Source: Ralstonia sp. SET104
GTDB taxonomy: Bacteria; Pseudomonadota; Gammaproteobacteria; Burkholderiales; Burkholderiaceae
Reading direction: 5' to 3'
DNA length: 64,000 nt
Assembly (NCBI RefSeq): GCF_003851545.1
Contig: NZ_BHVX01000007.1
Coordinates: 1-64,000, forward strand
Within the stretch, counting starts at the first letter, position 1. Every line of letters begins with the position of its first letter. The notes under the pieces are model-generated. The model worked only from the letters and a program-made list of their open reading frames with translations, did not search any database and had not been told where the DNA came from. The position numbers and the translations under genes are program-made. This document shows positions 26,032 to 34,783 of this stretch, piece by piece.

Positions 26032-26121
26032 CAGCAGGCGCCAGACCGGAATTCGATACACTGCCGGTCGGCCTGCAACCGGCCAGTGTTTTTCTATCCC
26101 CAAACTCTCCCGTTACCTGCC

Positions 26122-26538
26122 ATGAAACACGTTTCCCTGCTGCTGTGCGCGTCGTCGCTTGCCCTGGCTGCTGTTACCGCACAAGCTGCGTCGCCTGCAT
26201 CGAGCGAAACCTTGCCCTCCGGCGTGGTTGTCCAGACGCTGACCAAGGGCACGGGCCCGTCGCCCAAGGCCAGCGATTCGGTCAAGGTGCATTACCGCGG
26301 GACGCTGACTGACGGCAAGGAGTTCGACAGTTCCTACAAGCGCGGCCAGCCGATCTCGTTCCCGCTGAACCGTGTGATTCCGTGCTGGACCGAGGGCGTG
26401 CAGAAGATGCAAGTTGGCGGCAAGGCGAAGCTGACCTGCCCGGCGGCCACCGCTTACGGTGCCAACGGCGTGCCTGGCACGATTCCGCCCAACGCCACAC
26501 TGAACTTCGAGGTCGAGCTGCTGGGCATCGGCGGCTGA
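26122..26538 (+). CDS. Secreted FKBP-type peptidyl-prolyl isomerase
   Basis: A 138-residue periplasmic isomerase. Residues 1 to about 23 form a signal peptide (MKHVSLLLCASSLALAAVTA, cut after AQA). The FKBP domain follows with VHYRGTLTDGKEFDSS, FPLNRVIPCWTEG and YGANGVPGTIPPNATL, the usual active-site pattern. A cysteine pair (C in VIPCW and in LTCPA) could form a disulfide. Start at ATG 26122; the upstream frame lacks homology. Assists folding of exported proteins. Confidence 0.92.
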   Translation: MKHVSLLLCASSLALAAVTAQAASPASSETLPSGVVVQTLTKGTGPSPKASDSVKVHYRGTLTDGKEFDSSYKRGQPISFPLNRVIPCWTEGVQKMQVGGKAKLTCPAATAYGANGVPGTIPPNATLNFEVELLGIGG

Positions 26539-26622
26539 TTGATCGGCTTACAATAGCGGTTTCCCGATGTACCGTGCCGCCGCTTTGGCGGCACATTTCT
26601 GCGCACAATCGCGAGCACGATC

Positions 26623-27723
26623 ATGTCTGGCAATACCCTGGGCCTGCTGTTTTCCGTCACCACCTTCGGCGAGTCGCATGGCCCGGCCATCGGCGCCGTC
26701 ATCGACGGCTGCCCGCCGGGCATGGCACTCTGCGCGGAAGATATCCAACCCGATCTGGACCGCCGCAAGCCCGGCACCTCGCGCCACGTCACGCAGCGCA
26801 AGGAAGACGACCTGGTCGAAATTCTTTCCGGCGTCTACGAGGGCAAGACCACTGGCACACCCATTTGCCTGCTGATCCGCAACACCGACCAGCGCAGCAA
26901 GGACTACAGCAACATTGCTGAGACCTTCCGTCCCGGCCATGCTGACTACACCTATTGGCACAAATACGGCATTCGCGACCCGCGTGGCGGTGGCCGTTCT
27001 TCGGCACGATTGACGGCGCCGACCGTCGCCGCCGGTGCAGTCGCCAAAAAGTGGCTGCGCGAAAAATTTGGAATCGAAATCCACGGCTTCATGTCGCAAC
27101 TCGGCGATATCCAGATCCCGTTCGTCGACTGGAACGAGGTGCCGAACAACCCGTTTTTCGCGCCCAATGCCGAGGTCGTTCCTGAACTCGAAACCTACAT
27201 GGATGCGCTGCGCAAGGACGGCGATTCCGTCGGTGCCCGCATTGAAGTGGTGGCCACCGGCGTACCGGTTGGCTGGGGGGAGCCCCTGTTCGACCGCCTG
27301 GACGCCGATATCGCCCACGCCATGATGGGTCTGAACGCAGTCAAGGGCGTTGAGATCGGTGCGGGCTTCCACGCCGTGGCCCAGCGCGGCTCCGAGCACG
27401 GCGATGAACTGACGCCGGAAGGTTTCGTCGGCAACAACGCGGGCGGCATCCTGGGCGGCATTTCGACCGGGCAGGACATCTCCGTGTCGCTGGCGATCAA
27501 GCCGACGTCGAGCATCCGAACGCCGCGCCGCTCGATCGACAAGGCAGGCGATCCGGCAATGGTGGAAACGTTCGGTCGTCACGATCCGTGCGTGGGCATT
27601 CGTGCCACGCCGATTGCTGAGGCGCTACTGGCGCTGGTGCTGATTGATCACGCGTTGCGCCACCGCGCGCAATGCGGCGATGTGTCGGTCGAGACGCCGG
27701 CCATCGCAGCAAAAGCCTCGTAA
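26623..27723 (+). CDS. aroC: Chorismate synthase
   Basis: The last enzyme of the shikimate pathway (EC 4.2.3.5), converting EPSP to chorismate with reduced FMN. The 366-residue length is normal. Conserved signatures are [20 protein letters not shown] at the N-terminus, [28 protein letters not shown] and the C-terminal [17 protein letters not shown]. The upstream gene is FKBP on the same strand 84 bp away; a strong terminator follows. Confidence 0.98.
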   Translation: MSGNTLGLLFSVTTFGESHGPAIGAVIDGCPPGMALCAEDIQPDLDRRKPGTSRHVTQRKEDDLVEILSGVYEGKTTGTPICLLIRNTDQRSKDYSNIAETFRPGHADYTYWHKYGIRDPRGGGRSSARLTAPTVAAGAVAKKWLREKFGIEIHGFMSQLGDIQIPFVDWNEVPNNPFFAPNAEVVPELETYMDALRKDGDSVGARIEVVATGVPVGWGEPLFDRLDADIAHAMMGLNAVKGVEIGAGFHAVAQRGSEHGDELTPEGFVGNNAGGILGGISTGQDISVSLAIKPTSSIRTPRRSIDKAGDPAMVETFGRHDPCVGIRATPIAEALLALVLIDHALRHRAQCGDVSVETPAIAAKAS

Positions 27724-27742
27724 TTCAGTTCAGGTAGGCAAC

Positions 27743-27771
27743 AAAAAAGACGGCTTGGAGCCGTCTTTTTT
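27743..27771. terminator. Bidirectional terminator between aroC and ETF-QO
   Basis: A perfect 13-bp stem AAAAAAGACGGCT / AGCCGTCTTTTTT with a three-base loop gives T-tracts on both strands between convergent genes. Confidence 0.92.
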
Positions 27772-27798
27772 GTTGGGCGCTTGCCCGCGTCCGCCGGC

Positions 27799-29484
27799 TT
27801 ACATGCCGACGTAGTTGGGGCCACCACCGCCTTCCGGCGTGACCCAAACGATGTTCTGGGTCGGGTCCTTGATATCGCAGGTCTTGCAGTGCACGCAGTT
27901 CTGCGCGTTGATCTGCAGGCGCTCCGTGCCTTCATCATTCTTGACGAATTCATACACGCCGGCCGGGCAGTAGCGCTGCTCGGGGCCGGCAAACTGCGTC
28001 AGGTTGATGCGCGTCGGGACGGTCGGGTCCTTCAGCGTCAGATGAGCCGGCTGATTTTCTTCGTGGTTGGTGTTCGAGATGAACACCGACGAGAGGCGAT
28101 CGAACGTGATCTTGCCGTCCGGCTTCGGATACTCGATCTTCGCGCATTCCGATGCGGGCTTGAGCGACTGGTTGTCCGACTTCGTGCCGTGCAGCGTCCA
28201 CGGCGGGTTGCTGACGCCGATCTTGGGCAGCAGCCATTGCTCGATGCCGGTCATGATCTTGCCCAGCGTCGGGCTCTTCTTAAACCACAGCTTGAAGTTG
28301 CGCGACTGGTCCAGCTCTTCCTTCAGCCAGCTTTGCTCGAAGGCCGCAGGGTAGGCGGATAGCTCATCCGCCGAACGGCCGGTCGTCACGGCTTCGAACA
28401 CGGCGTCGCCGCACATCATGCCGCTCTTGATGGCCGCGTGACTGCCTTTGATGCGCGCGGCATTCAGGTAGCCGGCGTCGCAGCCGACCAGTGCGCCGCC
28501 CGGGAACACCGTCTTGGGCAGAGCCTGCGGCGTGCCGTTGTTGATCGCGCGGGCGCCGTAGCCGATGCGCTTCCCGCCTTCGATGTGCGCGCGGATGGCC
28601 GGGTGGGCCTTCCAGCGCTGCATTTCCTCGAACGGGCTCATCCACGGGTTCTTGTAGTCCAGCCCGATCACAAAACCGAGCGTGATCTTGTTGTCTTCCA
28701 GGTGATACAGGAAGCCGCCACCGAAGGTGTCATCTTCCATTGGCCAGCCGGCCGTGTGTACCACCAGGCCGGGCTTGGCTTTGGCTGGGTCGATTTCCCA
28801 CAGTTCCTTGATGCCGATGGCGAAGGTCTGAGGGTCTTTGCCCGCGTTGAGCTTGAATTTTTCCAGCAGTTGGCGGCCCAGGTGGCCGCGTGCACCTTCA
28901 GCAAAGATGGTGTACTTGCCAAGCAGCTCCATGCCGAGCTGGAAATTCTCCGTCGGTTCGCCGTCCTTGCCGATACCCATGTTGCCGGTGGCGACGCCGC
29001 GCACGGCGCCCTTGTCGTCATAGAGCACTTCCGCTGCGGCAAAGCCGGGGAAGATTTCCACGCCGAGCGCTTCGGCCTGCGTGGCCATCCACTTGACCAC
29101 GTTCGACAGCGAGACGACGTAGCAGCCGTGGTTGTGGAAGTTGCGCGGCACAAGCCAGTCGGGCGTACGCTTGGAATCGGTTTCGCTCAGGAAGAGCACA
29201 TCGTCGCCGGTCACGGCCTGGTTGAGCGGGGCGCCGTCGGCTTTCCAGTTGGGCAGCAGCTCGGTGATGGCGCGCGGGTCCATCACGGCGCCCGAAAGAA
29301 TATGCGCGCCCGGCTCGGAGCCTTTTTCCAGCACGACAACGGACACTTCCTTGCCCGTCTCGGCGGCCAGTTGTTTGATGCGGATCGCAGTCGCCAGGCC
29401 GGCAGGGCCGCCACCGACGACAACGACGTCATACTCCATGGACTCTCGTGGGCCGTATTGCTCAAGGAGCTGCTGCTGGTTCAT
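27799..29484 (-). CDS. Electron transfer flavoprotein-ubiquinone oxidoreductase
   Basis: A 561-residue ETF-QO that passes electrons from acyl-CoA dehydrogenases through ETF to ubiquinone at the inner membrane. The N-terminal FAD motif is VVVVGGGPAGLATAI; the C-terminus carries the 4Fe-4S ligands CPAGVYEF, then CVHCKTCDIKDP. The terminal INAQNCVHCK region and GGGGPNYVGM ending are standard. AGAGG precedes ATG 29484; further upstream starts (to 29580) lack support. It is divergent from a short-chain dehydrogenase across a palindromic site, and ETF itself is not in the window. Confidence 0.95.
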   Translation of the reverse strand: MNQQQLLEQYGPRESMEYDVVVVGGGPAGLATAIRIKQLAAETGKEVSVVVLEKGSEPGAHILSGAVMDPRAITELLPNWKADGAPLNQAVTGDDVLFLSETDSKRTPDWLVPRNFHNHGCYVVSLSNVVKWMATQAEALGVEIFPGFAAAEVLYDDKGAVRGVATGNMGIGKDGEPTENFQLGMELLGKYTIFAEGARGHLGRQLLEKFKLNAGKDPQTFAIGIKELWEIDPAKAKPGLVVHTAGWPMEDDTFGGGFLYHLEDNKITLGFVIGLDYKNPWMSPFEEMQRWKAHPAIRAHIEGGKRIGYGARAINNGTPQALPKTVFPGGALVGCDAGYLNAARIKGSHAAIKSGMMCGDAVFEAVTTGRSADELSAYPAAFEQSWLKEELDQSRNFKLWFKKSPTLGKIMTGIEQWLLPKIGVSNPPWTLHGTKSDNQSLKPASECAKIEYPKPDGKITFDRLSSVFISNTNHEENQPAHLTLKDPTVPTRINLTQFAGPEQRYCPAGVYEFVKNDEGTERLQINAQNCVHCKTCDIKDPTQNIVWVTPEGGGGPNYVGM

Positions 29485-29591
29485 AAGTGCCTCTTCGCTT
29501 GTAGGGCGTTTGCTTATTGGTATGACGGATTGCTGCATTAGAATTTCCCGCATTGTCCGGGACGCGCCCGGATGCGGCAAGGGGAATTTCT

Positions 29592-29603
29592 GAACGATCG
29601 TTC
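29592..29603. promoter_or_regulatory. Palindromic operator candidate between ETF-QO and SDR genes
   Basis: The perfect 12-bp palindrome GAACGATCGTTC lies 108 bp upstream of the ETF-QO start and 92 bp upstream of the SDR start. Its form is like sites of TetR-family repressors that control fatty-acid degradation in beta-proteobacteria; which protein binds here is unknown. Confidence 0.5.
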
Positions 29604-29694
29604 GATTTTTTGCTACGCTGCGCTCAAATCACATGCCGGAGCCGCTTCGAGTCGCCCCGGCGCATGCCAAACCAACATACGGGGATCACGCATC

Positions 29695-30480
29695 ATGGGT
29701 TTGTCGATCAATCTGGAAGGCAAGGTCGCGCTGATCACGGGCGCATCGAGTGGCCTGGGCGCGCGTTTCGCGCACACGCTCGCTGCGGCCGGTGCCAAGG
29801 TCGTGCTGGCGTCGCGCCGCGTCGAGCGCTTGAAGGAACTGCGCGCCGACATCGAATCAAAGGGCGGCAGTGCGCACGTCGTCCGCCTGGACGTGACGGA
29901 TCCGGATAGCATCCGTTCAGCCATTGCCCACGCTGAAACCGAGGCGGGCACCATCGACATACTGGTCAACAACTCGGGCGTTTCCACCACGCAGCGCATG
30001 GTGGACGTTACGCCGGATGACTTCGATTTCGTGTTTGATACCAATACGCGCGGCGCCTTTTTCGTGGCCCAGGAAACCGCCAAGCGCATGATTGCGCGGG
30101 CCAAGGGCGCGGAGAAGAACGGCTCACCGCTGCCGCAATCGCGCATCATCAACATTGCCTCGGTGGCGGGGCTCAAGGTGCTGTCGCAGATCGGTGTGTA
30201 TTGCATGAGCAAGGCGGCGGTGGTGCACATGACCAAGGCCATGGCGCTGGAGTGGGGCCGTTACGGCATCAATACCAACGCGATCTGCCCGGGTTATATC
30301 GATACCGAAATCAATCATCACCACTGGGAAACAGAGCCGGGCCAGAAGCTTGTGCAGATGCTGCCTCGCAAGCGTGTTGGCAAACCGGAAGACTTGGATG
30401 GGCTGATTCTGCTGTTGGCGTCGGATCAATCTGACTTCATCAATGGCGCCGTCATCAACGCTGACGACGGCATGGTCTAA
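29695..30480 (+). CDS. Short-chain dehydrogenase/reductase
   Basis: A 261-residue classical SDR: cofactor motif TGASSGLG, NNSG motif (NNSGVSTT) and the active-site pair Y-C-M-S-K with the preceding catalytic serine in NIASVAG. The C-terminal CPGYIDTEINHHHWE segment lines the substrate pocket. Many members of this subgroup act on 3-hydroxyacyl or 3-oxoacyl-CoA-like substrates, which would fit the divergent ETF-QO gene; the substrate is inference. Start at ATG 29695 (MGLSINLEGK). Confidence 0.88.
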   Translation: MGLSINLEGKVALITGASSGLGARFAHTLAAAGAKVVLASRRVERLKELRADIESKGGSAHVVRLDVTDPDSIRSAIAHAETEAGTIDILVNNSGVSTTQRMVDVTPDDFDFVFDTNTRGAFFVAQETAKRMIARAKGAEKNGSPLPQSRIINIASVAGLKVLSQIGVYCMSKAAVVHMTKAMALEWGRYGINTNAICPGYIDTEINHHHWETEPGQKLVQMLPRKRVGKPEDLDGLILLLASDQSDFINGAVINADDGMV

Positions 30481-30490
30481 GCACCGTCGC

Positions 30491-31036
30491 CTAGTGCCCC
30501 ATTAGCCGCTGCACCAACTCAAGCGAGGTGCCGGCGGCGTACTTCTTCATCAGCCGCGCGCGATAGATCTCCACCGTGCGCGGGCTGATTTCCAACTGCT
30601 TGCCGATCTGCTTGCTGGTCTTGCCTTCGACCAGTTGCGCGGCGATATCGCGCTCGCGCGGCGTGAGCGCTGCTGTGACGGGGCGGTGTGCTGACAGGTC
30701 TTCGAATGTCCAGATGCCTTCCCCTAGCGGCTTGGTGCGATCAAGTGCGCGACCTGTGACGTGGCACCAGAAGAGCTCACCGCTGGCGCGTTTCATGATG
30801 CGTTCGTCGGAGTAGCTGCCGCGTGCGTTCATGACGGGGATGATGCGGGCGCCGGTGCGCTCGTATTCGTCGTGTGTCGGATAGAGCAACTCAAACGATT
30901 GTCCGATCATTGCGGTACGCATCTGGCCAAAGATGCGGGCGGCTTCATCGTTGACGTCGAGCATGATGCGCTCGCGGGACATCACCATGCCAACCGGGGC
31001 AAGCTGGAACGCAGTCTGATAGTCGAGGGCGGGCAT
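30491..31036 (-). CDS. PAS-LuxR-type transcriptional regulator
   Basis: A 181-residue regulator without a receiver domain: an N-terminal PAS sensor domain (about residues 5-115, with NDEAARIFGQ and a GELFWCHVTGR beta-strand region) followed by a LuxR/FixJ HTH (LTPRERDIAAQLVEGKTSKQ, then SPRTVEIYRARLMKKY). The PAS domain likely binds a small ligand or reads redox state. It is divergent from scoA and probably controls the scoAB-bdh operon, paralleling LuxR-type regulators next to ketone-body genes elsewhere. No Shine-Dalgarno is obvious before the ATG. Confidence 0.85.
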   Translation of the reverse strand: MPALDYQTAFQLAPVGMVMSRERIMLDVNDEAARIFGQMRTAMIGQSFELLYPTHDEYERTGARIIPVMNARGSYSDERIMKRASGELFWCHVTGRALDRTKPLGEGIWTFEDLSAHRPVTAALTPRERDIAAQLVEGKTSKQIGKQLEISPRTVEIYRARLMKKYAAGTSLELVQRLMGH

Positions 31037-31047
31037 ATGTATTCGTA

Positions 31048-31127
31048 CGTATTGCTGCGTCGCGCGACGCTTGCGTATTCTCGCCGGATTGTACCGTTAC
31101 AATTTTCCGGCGCCGCACGCACGTATT
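31048..31127. promoter_or_regulatory. Repeated CGTATT elements in the luxR-scoA interval
   Basis: Three copies of CGTATT(C/G) occur at 31048, 31074 and 31122, the first within TTCGTACGTATTG, which has a CGTACG core. LuxR/FixJ regulators bind short direct or inverted half sites of this sort, and the interval lies between the PAS-LuxR gene and scoA. Confidence 0.35.
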
Positions 31128-31203
31128 CCCCAACTGTGCGCACGGTCAAAAACCCAGCCGCGAAACCCAGCCGGACTTGTTGGACCACCAAGGAGAAGCA
31201 CGC

Positions 31204-31905
31204 ATGAACAAAATCTTCGCCAGCGCCAGCGAGGCGCTTGCGGGCGTCGTCAAAGACGGCCAAACCATTGCCGTGGGCGGCTTCGGCCTGTGCGGCATTC
31301 CGGAAGCGCTGATTGCCGCGCTGCGTGATTCGGGTGCCAAGAACCTCACCTGCATCTCCAACAACGCGGGCGTCGACGGCTTTGGCCTGGGCCTGCTGCT
31401 GGAAACCCGCCAGATCAAGAAAATGATTTCGTCCTACGTGGGCGAGAACAAGGAGTTCGAACGCCAGTATCTGGCTGGCGAACTCGAGTTGGAGTTCACC
31501 CCGCAAGGCACGCTTGCGGAGAAGCTGCGCGCTGGCGGCGCCGGCATCCCCGCGTTCTTCACCAAGACCGGTGTCGGCACGCTGGTGGCCGAGGGCAAGG
31601 AACTGCGCGAGTTCGACGGTGAAACATACGTCATGGAGCGCTCGCTGGTGCCCGATGTGTCGCTGGTCAAGGCTCAGGTGGCTGACAAGTCCGGCAACCT
31701 GCGTTTTAACCTGACCGCACGCAACTTCAACCCGGCTGCTGCGACTGCTGGCAAGATCTGCATCGTCGAAGTGGAAGAGATCGTTGAGGTGGGCGAGCTT
31801 GCTCCGGACGACATCCACCTGCCAGGCATCTACGCGCATCGCATCGTGCTGAATGCGGCGCCCGAGAAGCGCATCGAAAAGCGCACCATCCGAGCCGCCA
31901 ACTAA
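31204..31905 (+). CDS. scoA: 3-oxoacid CoA-transferase subunit A
   Basis: A 233-residue alpha subunit of a class I CoA-transferase (succinyl-CoA:acetoacetate). The glycine-rich [14 protein letters not shown] segment near residue 25 and the [15 protein letters not shown] region are typical, with the later [20 protein letters not shown] motif. AAGGAG-like sequence precedes ATG 31204. It sits ten bases before scoB and with bdh; this context favours acetoacetate over 3-oxoadipate as substrate. Confidence 0.93.
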   Translation: MNKIFASASEALAGVVKDGQTIAVGGFGLCGIPEALIAALRDSGAKNLTCISNNAGVDGFGLGLLLETRQIKKMISSYVGENKEFERQYLAGELELEFTPQGTLAEKLRAGGAGIPAFFTKTGVGTLVAEGKELREFDGETYVMERSLVPDVSLVKAQVADKSGNLRFNLTARNFNPAAATAGKICIVEVEEIVEVGELAPDDIHLPGIYAHRIVLNAAPEKRIEKRTIRAAN

Positions 31906-31915
31906 GGAGACCGAC

Positions 31916-32551
31916 ATGGCCTGGACTCAAGACCAAATGGCGGCGCGTGCTGCTCAGGAATTGCAAGACGGTTTCTACGTCAACCTCGGCATCGGCATCC
32001 CGACGCTGGTCGCCAATCACACAGGCGACAAGGAAGTCTGGCTGCAGAGCGAAAACGGCATGCTTGGCATCGGCCCGTTCCCCACGGAAGACGAAGTGGA
32101 CGCCGACCTCATCAACGCCGGCAAGCAAACCGTGACCACGTTGCCGGGCAGCGCCATCTTCGGCAGCGATCAGAGCTTTGCGATGATCCGCGGCGGCAAG
32201 ATCAACCTGTCGATTCTCGGCGCGATGCAGGTGAGCGAGACGGGTGACCTCGCCAACTGGATGATCCCCGGCAAGATGGTCAAAGGCATGGGCGGCGCGA
32301 TGGACCTCGTGGCCGGCGTCAAGCGCGTGATCGTGCTGATGGAGCACACCGCCAAGAAGAAGGACGGGACCGAAGACCTGAAGCTGCTGCCCAAGTGCAC
32401 GCTGCCGTTGACGGGCGTGGGTGTGGTCGACCGCATCATTACCGATCTGGGCGTGATCGACGTGACAGAGCAGGGCCTGAAGCTGGTCGAAACCGCGCCC
32501 GGTGTGTCGCGCGAAGACATCCAGGCCAAGACTGGCGTGAATTTGCTGTAA
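31916..32551 (+). CDS. scoB: 3-oxoacid CoA-transferase subunit B
   Basis: A 211-residue beta subunit. The catalytic glutamate lies in the SENG motif ([12 protein letters not shown]), which forms the glutamyl-CoA thioester. [13 protein letters not shown] at the N-terminus and the [18 protein letters not shown] segment are family signatures. AAGGAG is five to six bases before the ATG. With scoA it activates acetoacetate to acetoacetyl-CoA. Confidence 0.94.
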   Translation: MAWTQDQMAARAAQELQDGFYVNLGIGIPTLVANHTGDKEVWLQSENGMLGIGPFPTEDEVDADLINAGKQTVTTLPGSAIFGSDQSFAMIRGGKINLSILGAMQVSETGDLANWMIPGKMVKGMGGAMDLVAGVKRVIVLMEHTAKKKDGTEDLKLLPKCTLPLTGVGVVDRIITDLGVIDVTEQGLKLVETAPGVSREDIQAKTGVNLL

Positions 32552-32565
32552 TCCGGAGAACCTGC

Positions 32566-33345
32566 ATGCTGCAAGGAAAAACCGCCCTTGTTACGGGCTC
32601 GACCAGTGGGATTGGTCTGGGTATCGCCTGCTCGCTGGCCGCGCAGGGCGCCAATATCATCATGAACGGCTTTGGCGATGTGGAAGCGCCAAAAGCGCAG
32701 ATCGCGGCCGCAGGCAAGAGCGCCATCCGCATCGGCTACCACGGCGCCGACATGAGCAAGCCGACCGAGATCGAAGCGATGTTCGCCTACGCCGACGCTG
32801 AATTCGGCGGCGTGGACATTCTCGTGAACAACGCCGGCATTCAGTACGTGGCCAACGTGGAGGATTTCCCGACCGAACGCTGGGACGCCATCATCGCGAT
32901 CAACCTGACTTCGGCCTTCCATACGACGCGATTGGCCGTGCCGGGCATGAAGCGCAAGAACTGGGGCCGCATTATCAACATCGCTTCGGCGCATGGTCTG
33001 GTGGCATCAGCGCAGAAGTCGGCATATGTGGCGGCCAAGCACGGCATCGTTGGCTTGACCAAGTCGGTGGCGCTGGAAACGGCGCAGACCGGCATCACGT
33101 CTAACGCAATCTGCCCGGGCTGGGTGCTGACGCCGCTGGTGCAGAAGCAGATCGATGCGCGTGCCGAGAAGGAGGGTATCCCGGCATTGCAGGCCAAGAA
33201 GGAGCTGCTGATGGAAAAGCAGCCTTCGGGCGAATTCGTTACACCCGATCAGCTCGGCGCGCTGGCGGTGTTCCTATGCAGCGACGCAGCCGAACAGGTG
33301 CGCGGCGTGGCCTGGAACATGGACGGCGGCTGGGTGGCCCAGTAA
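32566..33345 (+). CDS. bdhA: D-3-hydroxybutyrate dehydrogenase
   Basis: A 259-residue SDR: TGSTSGIG cofactor loop, NNAG motif, catalytic serine near S141 (NIASAHG), Y154 and K158 (YVAAK). The C-terminal ICPGWVLTPLVQKQI and LMEKQPSGEF segments match bacterial 3-hydroxybutyrate dehydrogenases that oxidise D-3-hydroxybutyrate to acetoacetate. It is the last gene of scoA-scoB-bdhA, which turns the polyhydroxybutyrate monomer into acetoacetyl-CoA. CGGAGA precedes the ATG. A terminator follows. Confidence 0.94.
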   Translation: MLQGKTALVTGSTSGIGLGIACSLAAQGANIIMNGFGDVEAPKAQIAAAGKSAIRIGYHGADMSKPTEIEAMFAYADAEFGGVDILVNNAGIQYVANVEDFPTERWDAIIAINLTSAFHTTRLAVPGMKRKNWGRIINIASAHGLVASAQKSAYVAAKHGIVGLTKSVALETAQTGITSNAICPGWVLTPLVQKQIDARAEKEGIPALQAKKELLMEKQPSGEFVTPDQLGALAVFLCSDAAEQVRGVAWNMDGGWVAQ

Positions 33346-33366
33346 CACGGCTGTTGTTTCGGAAAG

Positions 33367-33390
33367 GCCTCGCTTCGGCGAGGCTTTTTT
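33367..33390 (+). terminator. Terminator of scoAB-bdhA
   Basis: GCCTCGC-TTCG-GCGAGGC, a UUCG tetraloop hairpin, followed by six T. Confidence 0.93.
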
Positions 33391-33490
33391 GTTTTGCGAA
33401 GACTGGCACGTCTGCTGCGCCGCCGCATGCTTGCCGAGCCGCGTACAATCGGGCTTCGCTGTCTCCGTCATTCCTGTGTAGGAGTTGTTC

Positions 33491-34360
33491 ATGCCCGTTT
33501 CGCCGCGCCTTGCCTTCGTGCAGTGCCTGAGCCCGTCCGGCTTGCACCGGATGGCGTATCACGAGTGGGGCGATCCGCAGAATCCGCGCGTGCTGGTCTG
33601 CGTGCACGGGCTCTCGCGCACGGGGCGCGATTTTGACGTGCTGGCGCAAGCGCTGCGCAATGACTATCGCGTCATCTGCCCCGACGTGGTCGGCCGCGGG
33701 CGTTCCGATTGGCTGCTCGATCCGAAGGGCTATGTGCTGCCGCAGTATGTGGCCGACATGGTGACGCTGCTGGCGCGCCTGAATGTGGAGTCGGTCGACT
33801 GGTTTGGTACGTCGATGGGCGGGCTGATTGGCATGAGCCTGGCGGGTCTGCCGAAATCGCCGGTCCGCAAGCTGCTGCTCAACGATGTGGGCCCGCGCGT
33901 GACGGAGTCGTCGTTGACGCGCATCGGTGCGTACCTGGGCCTGAACGTCCGCTTCAAGACCTTTGATGAAGGGCTGACGTACCTCAAGACGATCAGCGCT
34001 TCGTTTGGCCCCCACACGCCGGAGCAGTGGCGCGAGTTGAACACCGCGATTCTGAAGCCGCAGGGCGGCGAATGGATCCTGCACTACGATCCGCGCTTGG
34101 CCGAGCCTTTCAAGAGTGCCACCCCCGAACTGATCGCCGCCGGCGAAGCCACGCTGTGGAAGCTGTTCGAGGCGATCCCCGGCGAGGTACTGATCGTGCG
34201 CGGCGCGCAATCGGACCTGCTGACGCGCGAGACCGTCGAAGCCATGACGCAGCGGGGCCAGCATGTGAGCACGGTGGAGATTCCCGACGTAGGCCACGCG
34301 CCGACCTTCATCCAGCCGGATCAAGTGGCGATTGCCCGCAAATTCTTCCTCGGTCAATGA
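33491..34360 (+). CDS. Alpha/beta hydrolase
   Basis: A 289-residue serine hydrolase: CVHGLSRTGRDFD oxyanion region, GTSMGG nucleophile elbow (a Thr replaces the usual His before the Ser), acid in the RGAQSDLLTRE segment and histidine in PDVGHAPTF. TAGGAG lies six bases before ATG 33491. The next gene, a RidA homologue, starts 27 bases after the stop, then relA, so the three may be cotranscribed. Substrate not determined. Confidence 0.85.
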   Translation: MPVSPRLAFVQCLSPSGLHRMAYHEWGDPQNPRVLVCVHGLSRTGRDFDVLAQALRNDYRVICPDVVGRGRSDWLLDPKGYVLPQYVADMVTLLARLNVESVDWFGTSMGGLIGMSLAGLPKSPVRKLLLNDVGPRVTESSLTRIGAYLGLNVRFKTFDEGLTYLKTISASFGPHTPEQWRELNTAILKPQGGEWILHYDPRLAEPFKSATPELIAAGEATLWKLFEAIPGEVLIVRGAQSDLLTRETVEAMTQRGQHVSTVEIPDVGHAPTFIQPDQVAIARKFFLGQ

Positions 34361-34387
34361 CCGTTTTGACCCTATTCGATTTGCAAG

Positions 34388-34756
34388 ATGAGCACTGAAC
34401 TGAAGCGTTACAACGTAGAACATCGCTATTCCGACGCGGCTGTCTACAACGGTGTCGTCTATGTGGCCGGCCAAGTGCCAGAGACCACGCTGGATTCTGG
34501 TATTGCCGAGCAGACGGCAGAAGTGCTCGCCATCATCGATCGCGTGTTGGCAGCCAATGGCAGCGACAAGACGCGCATCCTGATGTGCCAGATCTTCCTG
34601 GCGGACATCAGCGAGATTGGCGAGATGAACAAAGTGTGGGATCAATGGGTCGCCGCCGAGTCGAAGAATTCGCCGCCGCGTGCCACGGTTGAGGCCGCGC
34701 TGGCCAATCCGAAGTACCGCATTGAAATCGTCGTGACGGCAGCGCAAAAAAGCTGA
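34388..34756 (+). CDS. RidA/YjgF/UK114 family protein
   Basis: A 122-residue member of the RidA superfamily with VYVAGQVPE near residue 27 and the SPPRATVEAAL segment, whose arginine binds the carboxylate of enamine/imine substrates in active deaminases. The N-terminus lacks some RidA-type conserved residues, so this may be an Rid2-7 subgroup member. It lies between a hydrolase and relA. Confidence 0.88.
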   Translation: MSTELKRYNVEHRYSDAAVYNGVVYVAGQVPETTLDSGIAEQTAEVLAIIDRVLAANGSDKTRILMCQIFLADISEIGEMNKVWDQWVAAESKNSPPRATVEAALANPKYRIEIVVTAAQKS

Positions 34757-34783
34757 GCCCGTCGCGTCACAGCAGGACGCATC

